NCBI GenBank assembly: GCA_934378025.1
Contig: CAKRPM010000006.1
Coordinates: 1 to 14,406, forward strand
Direction of reading: 5' to 3'
Length of the DNA stretch: 14,406 nucleotides
Source: an uncultured Eubacteriales bacterium
GTDB lineage: Bacteria; Bacillota; Clostridia; Oscillospirales; QAKW01
The translations under genes were made by a program, and so were the position numbers. Shown here piece after piece: positions 1 to 7,306 of the stretch (position 1 is its first letter; each line of letters begins with the position of its first letter). The notes beneath the pieces were generated by a model that saw only the letters and a list, made by a program, of their open reading frames with translations, was not told the origin of the DNA and did not search any database.

Positions 1-1
1 G

Positions 2-985
2 ATTGAGGCTCTTAGCAATGGGGAAACCCACTACATCCCCAATGCAGGGGATCCGAAATTACGTGCCGCCGTGGCGGCGCATGAACAAAAGCACGGCCTT
101 TGCTACGCTCCCGAAGAGGTGATTTTAACGGCCGGTGCCACCGAAGCGCTGTTTGTCGCGCTGTTCGGCGTGCTGCGCCCGGGGGATGAAATCATTATTC
201 CCACCCCTGCATTTTTACTGTATGAACAGCAAGCGGCGCTTTGCCGTGCCAAGGCCGTTATGATGGATACGACGGCCGACGGTTTTCAGCTGCGGCGGGA
301 AACGCTGGAGAAGGCCGTTTCCCCTCATACGCGCGCCATATTGCTCAATTCCCCCAACAATCCGACCGGCACGGTCTATGATCGGGAGAGTTTGGACTGC
401 GTGTACCGACTCGCCGAAAAATATCATATAATGGTAATATGCGACGATGTATACCGCGATTTGGTCTATACCGATCGATATCAAAGCTTTGCTGCCTTTT
501 CTGAGTTGAAAGAGCAGATTTTGTGCATCGGCAGCTTTTCCAAGCCGTATGCCATGACCGGCTGGCGCATGGGCTATCTGCTGTGCGATCGGTCGATGGC
601 GGAGCCGTTGGGGCTGCTGCATCAGTATCTGACGGTGTCCACCCCCTCGCTCTTTCAAAAGCCCTGTTTGGCGGCGCTGGAAACGGAGGTTGCCCCGATG
701 CGGGAAATCTACCGTCGCCGTCGGGATCTCGCTGTGGCGGCCGTTACGGAAATGGGGCTGCCTTTATGCGTACCCGAGGGGGCGTTTTACCTGTTTCCGA
801 GTATTCAAAAATACACCTCGGATGACGCGGCCTTTTGCAAGGGCGCCATTAAAAAAGCCGGCGTTGCGCTGACGCCGGGCAGCTGCTTCGGCGCGCCCGG
901 ACATGTACGCATTTCCTACGCCTGCGATGAGGACGCGCTGAAAACGGGGCTGAACCGACTGTCAAACTACCTCAAAACATTCTAA
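2..985 (+). CDS. Class I/II PLP-dependent aminotransferase (5' partial)
   Basis: This is a pyridoxal-phosphate aminotransferase whose N-terminus lies outside the window; the frame is open from base 2, giving about 327 visible residues. Before the GTG at 71 the frame already reads family sequence (THYIPNAGDPKLR, substrate/cofactor region), so that GTG is internal. Visible marks are AGATEAL (PLP phosphate contact), NSPNNPTG, CDDVY, and SFSKPYAMTGWRMGY, in which the lysine codon at 542-544 encodes the PLP Schiff-base lysine. A C-terminal RISYA segment carries the carboxylate-binding arginine. It resembles the PatA branch of fold-type I transaminases. With an M20 deacylase and aspartate kinase directly downstream, I infer a role as N-acetyl-diaminopimelate aminotransferase in lysine synthesis. 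An aromatic or aspartate aminotransferase is possible. The family is certain, the substrate is not. Confidence 0.93.
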   Translation: MEALSNGETHYIPNAGDPKLRAAVAAHEQKHGLCYAPEEVILTAGATEALFVALFGVLRPGDEIIIPTPAFLLYEQQAALCRAKAVMMDTTADGFQLRRETLEKAVSPHTRAILLNSPNNPTGTVYDRESLDCVYRLAEKYHIMVICDDVYRDLVYTDRYQSFAAFSELKEQILCIGSFSKPYAMTGWRMGYLLCDRSMAEPLGLLHQYLTVSTPSLFQKPCLAALETEVAPMREIYRRRRDLAVAAVTEMGLPLCVPEGAFYLFPSIQKYTSDDAAFCKGAIKKAGVALTPGSCFGAPGHVRISYACDEDALKTGLNRLSNYLKTF

Positions 986-995
986 ACGCTGAAAA

Positions 996-1031
996 CCAAA
1001 AGACGCGGAGGTCAACCTTTTTGCGTCTTGG
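996..1031 (+). other. Intergenic stem-loop between aminotransferase and amidohydrolase genes
   Basis: The arms AAGACGC (1000-1006) and GCGTCTT (1023-1029) pair perfectly, and CC (996-997) can pair with GG (1030-1031) across a two-base bulge. Inside, AGG (1009-1011) can pair with CCT (1016-1018), hiding a GGAGG. No T-run follows, so it is not a canonical intrinsic terminator. It may be a partial attenuator, an mRNA-processing or stability element, or chance. It sits within an apparently continuous operon. Confidence 0.4.
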
Positions 1032-1051
1032 AAAGAGAGTGAACGTTTTTT

Positions 1052-2182
1052 ATGCAAGCCATGATAAAATCCGCCGAAGCCTGCTTTGAACAAATGCGCC
1101 GTGTGCGCCGAGCATTGCATCAAAAGCCCGAAATGGGCGGCAAAGAATTTCACACGTCCGATTTGATTGAACGGACGCTGCGGGAAATGGGGCTGCAAAC
1201 CATCCGTCCGCTGCCCACGGCGGTCATCGGCATTTTGGGAGAGGGCGAAAAAACCGTGGCGCTGCGCGCGGACATTGACGCGCTGCCCATAACAGAGAAA
1301 ACCGATCTGCCCTACGCCTCCGAAATTCCCGGCGTTATGCATGCTTGCGGGCATGATATGCACACCTCTGCCCTTTTGGGCGCGGCACAGATTTTGCGGC
1401 AGCACCCGCCGCGAGGACGGGTACTGTTTTTATTCGAGCCGGATGAGGAAGGGCGCGGCGGTGCCAAAGCCATGAACGAGTTTTTAAAAGACGAGCGCAT
1501 TGACGCCGTATTCGGCTGTCACGTCGATCCCGCGTTACCGACCGGGAAAATCGGCATCCGTTACGGCGCTTTTTATGCGGCTTCCTTTCCCTTTTCCGTC
1601 ACCGTTTTCGGGAAAAGCGCACATGCCGCCGAACCGAAAGACGGCGTAGACGCCTTGGGCGCCGCGGCGGAAATGATGACCGCGCTGGCGCAGTACCCCA
1701 CCGATAAAGGCGTGCTTTCCGTTTGCACCTGTACGGCAGGAAATGCGGAAAATGTCATTGCCGATCGGGCGAAATTCGGCGGTATTATTCGTACGCACGG
1801 GGCGGCGGCCGGGACGCAGATGTGCGATTTTTTCCGCTCAACGCTGGAGCAAATCGCCGCCGCACGCGGCGTGAAAATCGAAATCAATCTGACGCACGGA
1901 TATCCCGGCGTTGTCAACGACGACGCCTGCACCGCCTTTGTCGAGCGCACGGCTGCCGCGCTTTGGGGGGCGGCACAGGTAACAAGACTGGAAAAGCCCA
2001 CAATGAAAACAGAAGATTTCGGCTTTTTTATTGACAAGCGCCCCGGATGCTATTATCATATTGGAGTGGGTCCCACGGCACCGCTTCATTCGGGCGACTT
2101 TTGTCCCGATGAACGGGCGCTGATCCCAATGGCGGCGACCGAGGCGGCCATCGCCGATCAATTTTTAAAACAACAGGAGTAA
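1052..2182 (+). CDS. M20 family amidohydrolase, possible N-acetyl-diaminopimelate deacetylase
   Basis: This 376-residue enzyme is full length for the M20D amidohydrolase group (HipO/DapL/IAA-amino-acid hydrolase type), which removes an acyl group from an N-acyl amino acid in the cytoplasm. Visible motifs run in order: RRALHQKPEMG (19-29); RADIDALPI (72-80); ACGHDMH with metal ligands C99 and H101; FEPDEEGRGG with the catalytic/metal glutamates 132-133; GCHV with H157; GKSAHAAEP (dimerisation domain, 188-195); and LHSGDF with H346. All expected ligands are present, so it should be active. A weak GAGAG site precedes the ATG. The stop lies 3 bases from the aspartate kinase start, implying coupled translation. 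Its place between an aminotransferase and aspartate kinase suggests N-acetyl-DAP deacetylase (dapL-like). A general aminoacylase cannot be excluded from sequence alone. Confidence 0.9.
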   Translation: MQAMIKSAEACFEQMRRVRRALHQKPEMGGKEFHTSDLIERTLREMGLQTIRPLPTAVIGILGEGEKTVALRADIDALPITEKTDLPYASEIPGVMHACGHDMHTSALLGAAQILRQHPPRGRVLFLFEPDEEGRGGAKAMNEFLKDERIDAVFGCHVDPALPTGKIGIRYGAFYAASFPFSVTVFGKSAHAAEPKDGVDALGAAAEMMTALAQYPTDKGVLSVCTCTAGNAENVIADRAKFGGIIRTHGAAAGTQMCDFFRSTLEQIAAARGVKIEINLTHGYPGVVNDDACTAFVERTAAALWGAAQVTRLEKPTMKTEDFGFFIDKRPGCYYHIGVGPTAPLHSGDFCPDERALIPMAATEAAIADQFLKQQE

Positions 2183-2185
2183 AAC

Positions 2186-3508
2186 ATGCAAACAATTGTA
2201 GTGAAATTCGGTGGCAGTTCCCTGGCGGACGCCGGGCAAATCAAAAAAGCGGCGGACATTGTAAAAGCCAACACGGCAAGACGATATGTGGTGGTTTCCG
2301 CCCCCGGCAAACGAACCGACGACGACACGAAAGTCACCGATTTACTGTATAAATGTTATGATTTGGCCGCACAGGGCGAAAACTATCGCCCGGTACTGGC
2401 GCAAATTCAAGAGCGGTTTACGCAGATCGCCCAAGCGCTCGACATCGCGGTGGATCTTACCGCAGAATTTGAGGAGATCGATCATCAGCTTTCCGCCGCC
2501 CCCTCGGCCGACTATATGGCCAGCCGCGGCGAATATTTAAACGGCAAGCTGATTGCCACATACCTCGGATTTCCCTTTTTGGACGCGGCAGAGCTAATCC
2601 GATTTGATGACAACGGTCAATATGACGAGCAGGCCACCAACGAGCTTTTGATGCCCGCCCTGCTTAAAAATAAGCGCGCGGTCATCCCGGGCTTTTACGG
2701 CGCATTAAAAAACGGGCAGGTGCACACCTTTTCCCGCGGCGGATCGGACGTGACCGGTTCGATCGTTGCCAAAGCGGCCGGGGCGACGGTATATGAAAAC
2801 TGGACAGACGTTTCGGGCATGCTGGTAGCGGATCCCCGCATTGTAGAAAATCCCAAGCCCATCGACATTATTACCTATAAAGAGCTGCGCGAATTGTCCT
2901 ATATGGGCGCAAGCGTGCTGCATCAGGACGCGGTATTCCCCGCGCGCAGCGCCGGAATTCCCATCAACATCCGCAACACCAACCATCCCGATGATAAAGG
3001 CACCATGATTGTACGCCACATTCCGGGCAGCACCCCGGCGAAAATCATCACCGGCATCGCGGGTACGCGCGGGTTTACCTCCGTGCTGGTGGAAAAAGCC
3101 ATGATGAACTCGGAAATCGGGTTTGGTGCCAAGGTTTTGCAAATCTTTGCGGATTTTGACCTTTCTTTTGAGCATTTGCCCTCGGGCATTGATACCCTTT
3201 CGGTGATTTTGGAAACAGAGCCGTTTGAAAAGGTCAAGGCGGCGGTGCTGGCCAAAATTACCGAGGTGACGCATCCGGATGATATTAAACTGGAGGATCA
3301 TCTGGCCATGGTCGCCGTGGTGGGACACGGCATGGCGGGCACACGCGGACTGGCCGCCCGTGTTTTCGGCGCATTGGCCAAGGCCAATGTCAATATCTGC
3401 ATGATCGACCAGGGCTCCAGCGAGCTGAATATTATCATGGGTATTCGCGAGGCGGATTATGAAACCGCCATTCGCGCGCTGTATAATGAATTTGAAGCAG
3501 AGCTATAA
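2186..3508 (+). CDS. lysC: Aspartate kinase with two ACT domains
   Basis: Aspartate kinase phosphorylates L-aspartate with ATP, the committed step to lysine/DAP, threonine and methionine. The 440-residue length fits the monofunctional class. The N-terminus holds KFGGSS (7-12); the kinase core shows FSRGGSDVTGS, ENWTDVSGM and DPRIV (nucleotide and aspartate binding); the C-terminus carries two ACT regulatory domains (about 300-365 and 375-440), the second reading GTRGLAARVF followed by IDQGSSELNI. ACT domains normally bind lysine or threonine for feedback control, and the effector cannot be read here. GGAG lies 7 bases before the ATG, and only 3 bases separate it from the upstream amidohydrolase, so the two are surely cotranscribed. 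The long intact kinase without a homoserine dehydrogenase fusion fits a Firmicute enzyme. Confidence 0.95.
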   Translation: MQTIVVKFGGSSLADAGQIKKAADIVKANTARRYVVVSAPGKRTDDDTKVTDLLYKCYDLAAQGENYRPVLAQIQERFTQIAQALDIAVDLTAEFEEIDHQLSAAPSADYMASRGEYLNGKLIATYLGFPFLDAAELIRFDDNGQYDEQATNELLMPALLKNKRAVIPGFYGALKNGQVHTFSRGGSDVTGSIVAKAAGATVYENWTDVSGMLVADPRIVENPKPIDIITYKELRELSYMGASVLHQDAVFPARSAGIPINIRNTNHPDDKGTMIVRHIPGSTPAKIITGIAGTRGFTSVLVEKAMMNSEIGFGAKVLQIFADFDLSFEHLPSGIDTLSVILETEPFEKVKAAVLAKITEVTHPDDIKLEDHLAMVAVVGHGMAGTRGLAARVFGALAKANVNICMIDQGSSELNIIMGIREADYETAIRALYNEFEAEL

Positions 3509-3529
3509 TATTTATTAAGGAGGAACATC

Positions 3530-4099
3530 ATGAAACGCAAAACACTGATTATTGTAATTGTCGTACTGGCGGTGGTGGGTCTGATCATCGGCTTTTTCGC
3601 AGGCGGGTACAACTCCCTGGTGGATAAGCAAAATGCCGTGGAAAACAAAGCGGCCGACATTCAGACGCAGCTGCAGCGCCGTGCCGACCTGATTCCCAAC
3701 TTTGTGGAAACGGTCAAGGGCTACGCCGCTCATGAAGAAAAAACCTATACGGCTGTTACCGAGGCACGCAACGCCGTCAAAAACGCCACGGGCGTGGCGG
3801 ACGCCGCCGCGGCCAACGACGCGCTGAACAGTGCCATCGACGTTTGGGTCAACGCCGTTAAGGAAGCCTATCCCGAGCTGAAAGCCAACGAAAACTTTGT
3901 GGCTTTGCAGGACGAGCTGGCCGGAACGGAAAACCGAATCGGCGTCGCACGCAAGGATTATAATGAGGCGGTTAAAGAGTACAACGCCGCCATCCGTAAA
4001 TTCCCCAAAAACATTTTGGCCGGGATGTTCGGATTTGAAAAAGCCGATTATTTTGAAGCAGAAAGCGGCAGCGAAAAAGCGCCCGAAGTTAAATTTTAA
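3530..4099 (+). CDS. lemA: LemA family membrane protein
   Basis: This 189-residue protein has the standard LemA layout: a short positive N-terminus (MKRKT), one hydrophobic membrane segment at about residues 5-27, then a long helical, mostly outward-facing domain. The family signature is clear: YNSLVDKQNAVENKAADIQ, QLQRRADLIPNFVETVKGYA, and the C-terminal YNEAVKEYNAAIRKFP...FGFEKADYF. LemA function is poorly defined; it is often paired with TPM-domain or protease genes and linked to envelope maintenance. An AAGGAGG site (3517-3523) sits 6 bases before the ATG, and the gene starts 21 bases after the aspartate kinase stop with no terminator, so it is probably in the same transcript. The partner TPM gene begins 5 bases after its stop. 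Confidence 0.95.
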   Translation: MKRKTLIIVIVVLAVVGLIIGFFAGGYNSLVDKQNAVENKAADIQTQLQRRADLIPNFVETVKGYAAHEEKTYTAVTEARNAVKNATGVADAAAANDALNSAIDVWVNAVKEAYPELKANENFVALQDELAGTENRIGVARKDYNEAVKEYNAAIRKFPKNILAGMFGFEKADYFEAESGSEKAPEVKF

Positions 4100-4104
4100 A
4101 ACCT

Positions 4105-4854
4105 ATGAAGAAATTATCACGTATCATTTTTGCCGTTTTTTTGACGGCCGTGCTGATTTGTACGGCAGCCGCCGCAACGCTGCCGCAGGCAACCGATGAT
4201 TTTTTTGTCAACGACTTTGCCGGAGTTCTCCGAAAAGAGGACGCTTCCGCCATGCAAGCGCAGGGCGAGGCACTGTATAAGCAATGCGGCGCGCAGGTGG
4301 TAGTGGTCACGATCTCCACACTGGACGGTGAGGACATTGCCGACTACGCCCTTTCTCTGGCACGGGAATGGGGCATCGGCTCCAAAGAGAAAAACGACGG
4401 CGTACTGCTGTTGCTTTCTACGGGGGAGCCGCATGTGCGTATTGAAGTGGGAACCGGTTTGGAGGGGGCTCTGCCCGATTCCAAGGCGGGGCGGCTTCTG
4501 GACAAATACATGATGCCCAACTACACGGCCGACACTTTTTCCACCGGCCTGCGGGAAACCTATAATGCTTTGGTCAATGAGGTGTACATCGAATACGGTC
4601 TGGAACCGACCGATGAGGACTATGTGCCCGAAGAGGAGGAAGAGGACTCGCCGTTGGTGCTGTTTTTGCCGATCGCATTTATTATTTTAATTATTGTACT
4701 ATCCGCGGTATTCGGACGTCGCTTTCCCGGCGGAGGCGGCTTTACCGGCGGCGGTTTCTCCGGCGGTGGGTTTTCCGGCGGAGGAGGATTTTCCGGCGGC
4801 GGCGGTTTCTCCGGCGGAGGCGGAGGGTTTTCCGGCGGCGGAGCTTCCCGATAA
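4105..4854 (+). CDS. TPM-domain (YgcG-type) exported protein with Gly-rich tail
   Basis: The 249-residue protein starts with a signal peptide (about 1-24), followed by a TPM domain (about 30-160: VNDFAGVLRKED, VVVVTISTLDGEDIADYA, REWGIGSKEKNDGVLLLLS, RIEVGTGLEGALPDSKAGRLLD). An acidic linker (169-181, DEDYVPEEEEEDS), a membrane segment (about 184-204) and a tail of GGGFSGGG units to the end (206-249) complete it. This is the usual architecture of the TPM/DUF477 family; some plant and bacterial members have phosphatase activity or help photosystem repair, but the role in Firmicutes is unknown. There is no convincing Shine-Dalgarno in the 20 bases before the ATG; the LemA stop is 5 bases upstream, so translation probably depends on coupling. 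LemA plus TPM is a recurrent gene pair. Confidence 0.93.
   Translation: MKKLSRIIFAVFLTAVLICTAAAATLPQATDDFFVNDFAGVLRKEDASAMQAQGEALYKQCGAQVVVVTISTLDGEDIADYALSLAREWGIGSKEKNDGVLLLLSTGEPHVRIEVGTGLEGALPDSKAGRLLDKYMMPNYTADTFSTGLRETYNALVNEVYIEYGLEPTDEDYVPEEEEEDSPLVLFLPIAFIILIIVLSAVFGRRFPGGGGFTGGGFSGGGFSGGGGFSGGGGFSGGGGGFSGGGASR
4726..4851 (+). repeat. Imperfect GGC/TTTTCC repeat coding the Gly-rich tail
   Basis: The 3' end of the TPM gene is built from imperfect tandem units of TTTTCCGGCGG with variable numbers of GGC/GGA codons, coding repeated GGGFSGGG. Such low-complexity DNA is prone to slippage, so tail length probably varies between strains. Third-position variation (GGC, GGA, GGT, GGG) shows the repeat is old or under protein-level selection. 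Confidence 0.85.
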
Positions 4855-4884
4855 AATACCTTTACCGTCACTTCTTATCAAGAA

Positions 4885-4917
4885 AGGACGCAGCAAATCT
4901 GCTGCGTCCTCTTTTTT
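4885..4917 (+). terminator. Intrinsic terminator after the TPM gene
   Basis: AGGACGCAGCA (4885-4895) pairs over 11 bp with TGCTGCGTCCT (4900-4910), with loop AATC and a T-rich run (4910-4917). It lies 31 bases past the TPM stop and ends the aminotransferase-to-TPM unit. Confidence 0.93.
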
Positions 4918-5134
4918 GTCCGAAAACGAATTAAATAAATGCTTCAAGCCACGGCCTTTTGATCGCCGCTTTGCCGCGCAAAACACTACGGGCACTCCCC
5001 CCTTGGTACAACGCCGATATCTCTAAACGAGAGACTCGTCATATTGCATTACAGCGAGTGCCGCAACATCAAATTTTATTGATATATCAAGGGATTGCGC
5101 CTTTCTGTAAAGCGATTTTACTTTTCATATAGGA
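4918..5134. other. Intergenic region with short inverted repeats, no gene seen
   Basis: These 217 bases hold no credible gene on either strand. Small symmetric elements are visible: TCTCT-AAACG-AGAGA near 5021-5035; a perfect 12-bp palindrome TTGATATATCAA (5079-5090), with an extra ATCAA half-site at 5069-5073; and GGCACTC (about 4990) complementary to GAGTGCC (about 5056), some 60 bases apart. They may be protein-binding sites for the promoter that follows or part of a dispersed intergenic repeat. Confidence 0.4.
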
Positions 5135-5163
5135 TTGACAAATTCCGTCAAAAATGCTATACT
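5135..5163 (+). promoter_or_regulatory. Near-consensus sigma-A promoter for the SLH/CHAP gene
   Basis: TTGACA (5135-5140), a 17-base spacer, and TATACT (5158-5163) match the vegetative consensus at 11 of 12 positions. Transcription should start near 5170, leaving a leader of about 15 bases before the ATG at 5185. This rules out any start codon upstream of the promoter. Confidence 0.9.
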
Positions 5164-5172
5164 GCAAGCATC

Positions 5173-5178
5173 GGAGGG
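5173..5178 (+). promoter_or_regulatory. Ribosome binding site fixing the start at 5185
   Basis: GGAGGG lies 6 bases before ATG 5185, just inside the predicted transcript. The open frame extends back to a TTG at 5095, but that codon is upstream of the promoter and has no comparable site. Confidence 0.88.
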
Positions 5179-5184
5179 ATCGAT

Positions 5185-6363
5185 ATGAAACGGATCAAAG
5201 GACTCCTTTTCGGGCTGTGCGCGCTGCTGCTGATCACCGCACTGCCGATTTGCAGGGCCGCGGACAACACCGCCGCCATTGATCGGAAAATACGTATATT
5301 AAAAACCGTCTATAAGGACGGCGAATACTGGAACGGGCAAAACGGTCCCAATCAAACGGGGCGCAAAAAATGCGCCTGTCGAACCTCCTGCGGCAATTGC
5401 GCCTGTGACTGCGGCGCTTTTACGGTGGACGGATGGACCTACGCCTGGCAATGCATGGGCTTTGCCTGCAAAATGGGCTATCAACTCTTTGGGCAAAATC
5501 CGTATACCGACGGTTGGGAAAAGTGCTACGGCACGCCGGACATCACCGTGGGCGATATCGTGCGCTATCGGGCGACCGATAAAAACGGAACGCCCAAGGG
5601 CTACGACCATGCAATTTTTATTTATGAAACCGACGGGGACACCGTTTATTTTGCCGACTGCAACCGCACCGGCCCCTGCCAAGTCAGCTGGTCGGGCAAA
5701 ACCGACCGCAAAACGCTCTTAGAGCGTCTTTCGCTGCGCCTTGCCGGCGCAAACAGCACCGGCTACGTTTGGCATTACACCCAAAATAATTATCAACCCG
5801 AATCCCATCGTCCCACCCATCACAGTTTTACCGATGTCCCGGAGAAGGCATGGTATGCCGAGGCGGTCAACTACACCTATGCCGCGGGCATCGTCAATGG
5901 GGTCAGCACGACCCGCTTTGATCCCGACGGATTGCTTACCCGTGCCATGTTTGTGCGCCTTTTGTACAATTTGGGCGGGACAAAAGCTTCGGAAGCAATG
6001 CCGTTTACCGACGTTGCACCGAATGATTGGTTTTACGAAAGCGTGCGCTGGGCCTATCAAAACGGCATTGTCAAGGGCATGAGTGCGACCCGCTTTGCCC
6101 CCGACGAGCCGATCACGCGCGAACAGATGTGCGTAATGCTCAGCAATTTTGCAAGCTTTATCGGCAGTCCTTTGCCGCAGGGTACGGCGGATTTTACCGA
6201 TCGGGCATTATTGCATGCCTGGGGGCGGGAGGCCGTCGGCGCCTGCCAAAAAGCGGCGCTGATCAGCGGCATGGGCGGCGGACGCTTTGCCCCGAATGAT
6301 ACGGCGACGCGCGCGCAAGCCGCCAAGCTGTTTATGGAATTCGATCGAAAAATCATGCCGTGA
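5185..6363 (+). CDS. Secreted CHAP-like cysteine hydrolase with three SLH domains
   Basis: The 392-residue product has a signal peptide (1-25, predicted cut after CRA), a cysteine cluster at 63-76 (CAC-RTS-C-GN-CACDC), a CHAP/NlpC-like domain (about 80-200), and three SLH repeats (about 214-265, 273-325, 336-388; each opens FTD and carries TRAM, TREQ or TRAQ near its end). In the hydrolase domain the probable nucleophile is C90 in WQCMGFA, followed by GDIVRY (123-128), YDHAIFI with H142, and FADCN with N160, the Cys-His-Asn order of CHAP amidases. SLH repeats anchor proteins to pyruvylated wall polymers, so I infer a surface peptidoglycan amidase or peptidase. The Cys cluster is not part of the usual CHAP fold and may bind metal or form disulfides. 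The gene has its own strong promoter; the transporter start lies 35 bases after the stop with no terminator between. Confidence 0.88.
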   Translation: MKRIKGLLFGLCALLLITALPICRAADNTAAIDRKIRILKTVYKDGEYWNGQNGPNQTGRKKCACRTSCGNCACDCGAFTVDGWTYAWQCMGFACKMGYQLFGQNPYTDGWEKCYGTPDITVGDIVRYRATDKNGTPKGYDHAIFIYETDGDTVYFADCNRTGPCQVSWSGKTDRKTLLERLSLRLAGANSTGYVWHYTQNNYQPESHRPTHHSFTDVPEKAWYAEAVNYTYAAGIVNGVSTTRFDPDGLLTRAMFVRLLYNLGGTKASEAMPFTDVAPNDWFYESVRWAYQNGIVKGMSATRFAPDEPITREQMCVMLSNFASFIGSPLPQGTADFTDRALLHAWGREAVGACQKAALISGMGGGRFAPNDTATRAQAAKLFMEFDRKIMP

Positions 6364-6398
6364 TTTTTTGAATTTTAAACTAAAGGAGTACTGATTTT

Positions 6399-7292
6399 TT
6401 GAAACCGTCTAAGTCTATTTGTACCGTTTGTATTTTAATCGCCGGCATGCTGTGGGGCAGCATGGGGCTTTTTGTTCGATCGCTGGGGCAATATGGTCTG
6501 AACAGCTTGCAAATCGCCTGTCTTCGTATGTGCGTGGCGGCGGTGTGCTTTGCCGTGCTTATGCTGTGCCGCGGCAAACAAACCTTTCAAATTCGGTGGC
6601 GGGATATCCCGCTGTTTTTAGGGCTGGGGCTGGGCAGCGTGCTGTTTTTCACCTGCTGCTATTTTTTCGCCATTCAAAACCTCAGCCTTTCGGTGGCGGC
6701 CATTTTGCTGTACACCGCGCCGATTTGGGTCAGCGTGGCCTCGCTGTTTATTTTTCATGAGCGCTTTACCCTGCAAAAGGGGTTGGCGCTGGCGTTGTCC
6801 TTCGGCGGCTGCGTGTTGGTCAGCGGCGTCGGAGGAACGATCACGCCGCTGGGATTGTTGGCCGGATTGGGCGCAGGCATCGGTTACGGCGCCTACAGCA
6901 TATTGGCGGGGTTGGCGCTGCGCAAGTACAAACCGCTGACCGTTTCCGGATACGCTTTCTTTATTGCTGCCATCGGATCGCTGGTCATTTGCCGCCCCGT
7001 GCAAATGTTGCGGCAGATCGCCGCAGCACCCGATCGCGGTACGCTGATATTACTGGGTGTACTGGCCGGTATTGTTACGGCGGTGCTCCCCTATTTGTGC
7101 TACACGTTCGGTCTGGCGGGCATTTCACCCTCCGCCGCCTCGATTTTGGCTACGGTGGAACCCTTGATGGCCACCCTGTTGGGCGCGATCGTTTTTCACG
7201 AACGGCTGAGTCTGACGGCCGTACTCGGCATTGTCAGTATTCTTTGTGCCTTGATCCTGCTTTCTCTTCAACGAAAAAACAGCACAACTTAG
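6399..7292 (+). CDS. DMT superfamily (EamA) transporter
   Basis: This 297-residue integral membrane protein shows about ten hydrophobic segments arranged as two EamA repeats (about 10-140 and 150-290), the usual drug/metabolite transporter plan. Features include IAGMLWGSMGLFVRSL at the start, YTAPIWVSVASLFIFHERF closing repeat 1, and the matching ILATVEPLMATLLGAIVFHERLS closing repeat 2. The substrate is unknown; relatives export amino acids, nucleotide-like metabolites or cofactors. The start is TTG at 6399, supported by AGGAG (6384-6388) 10 bases upstream and by a normal N-terminus; the first in-frame ATG would cut into membrane helix 1. It is probably cotranscribed with the SLH gene but may have another promoter I cannot see. 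Confidence 0.92.
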   Translation: MKPSKSICTVCILIAGMLWGSMGLFVRSLGQYGLNSLQIACLRMCVAAVCFAVLMLCRGKQTFQIRWRDIPLFLGLGLGSVLFFTCCYFFAIQNLSLSVAAILLYTAPIWVSVASLFIFHERFTLQKGLALALSFGGCVLVSGVGGTITPLGLLAGLGAGIGYGAYSILAGLALRKYKPLTVSGYAFFIAAIGSLVICRPVQMLRQIAAAPDRGTLILLGVLAGIVTAVLPYLCYTFGLAGISPSAASILATVEPLMATLLGAIVFHERLSLTAVLGIVSILCALILLSLQRKNSTT

Positions 7293-7306
7293 TGCTTTTG
7301 CCGATT

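Noticed and set aside
4620..4871. Proline-rich frame on the - strand
   Set aside because: It is the antisense of the glycine-rich TPM tail; PPPPEKPPPPEN arises from the GGC/TTTTCC repeat.
4990..5062. GGCACTC ... GAGTGCC resembling a CIRCE heat-shock operator
   Set aside because: CIRCE needs TTAGCACTC-N9-GAGTGCTAA; here the arms are shorter and about 60 bases apart, and the downstream gene is not a chaperone.
5095..5184. Possible 30-residue N-terminal extension of the SLH/CHAP protein from a TTG at 5095
   Set aside because: The promoter (5135-5163) lies inside this stretch, and a GGAGGG plus ATG with a proper signal peptide follows at 5185.
5830..6350. Repeated DNA in the 3' half of the SLH gene as a candidate CRISPR or tandem repeat
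   Set aside because: The similarity follows the three SLH protein domains and is coding; no short identical repeats with unique spacers occur.
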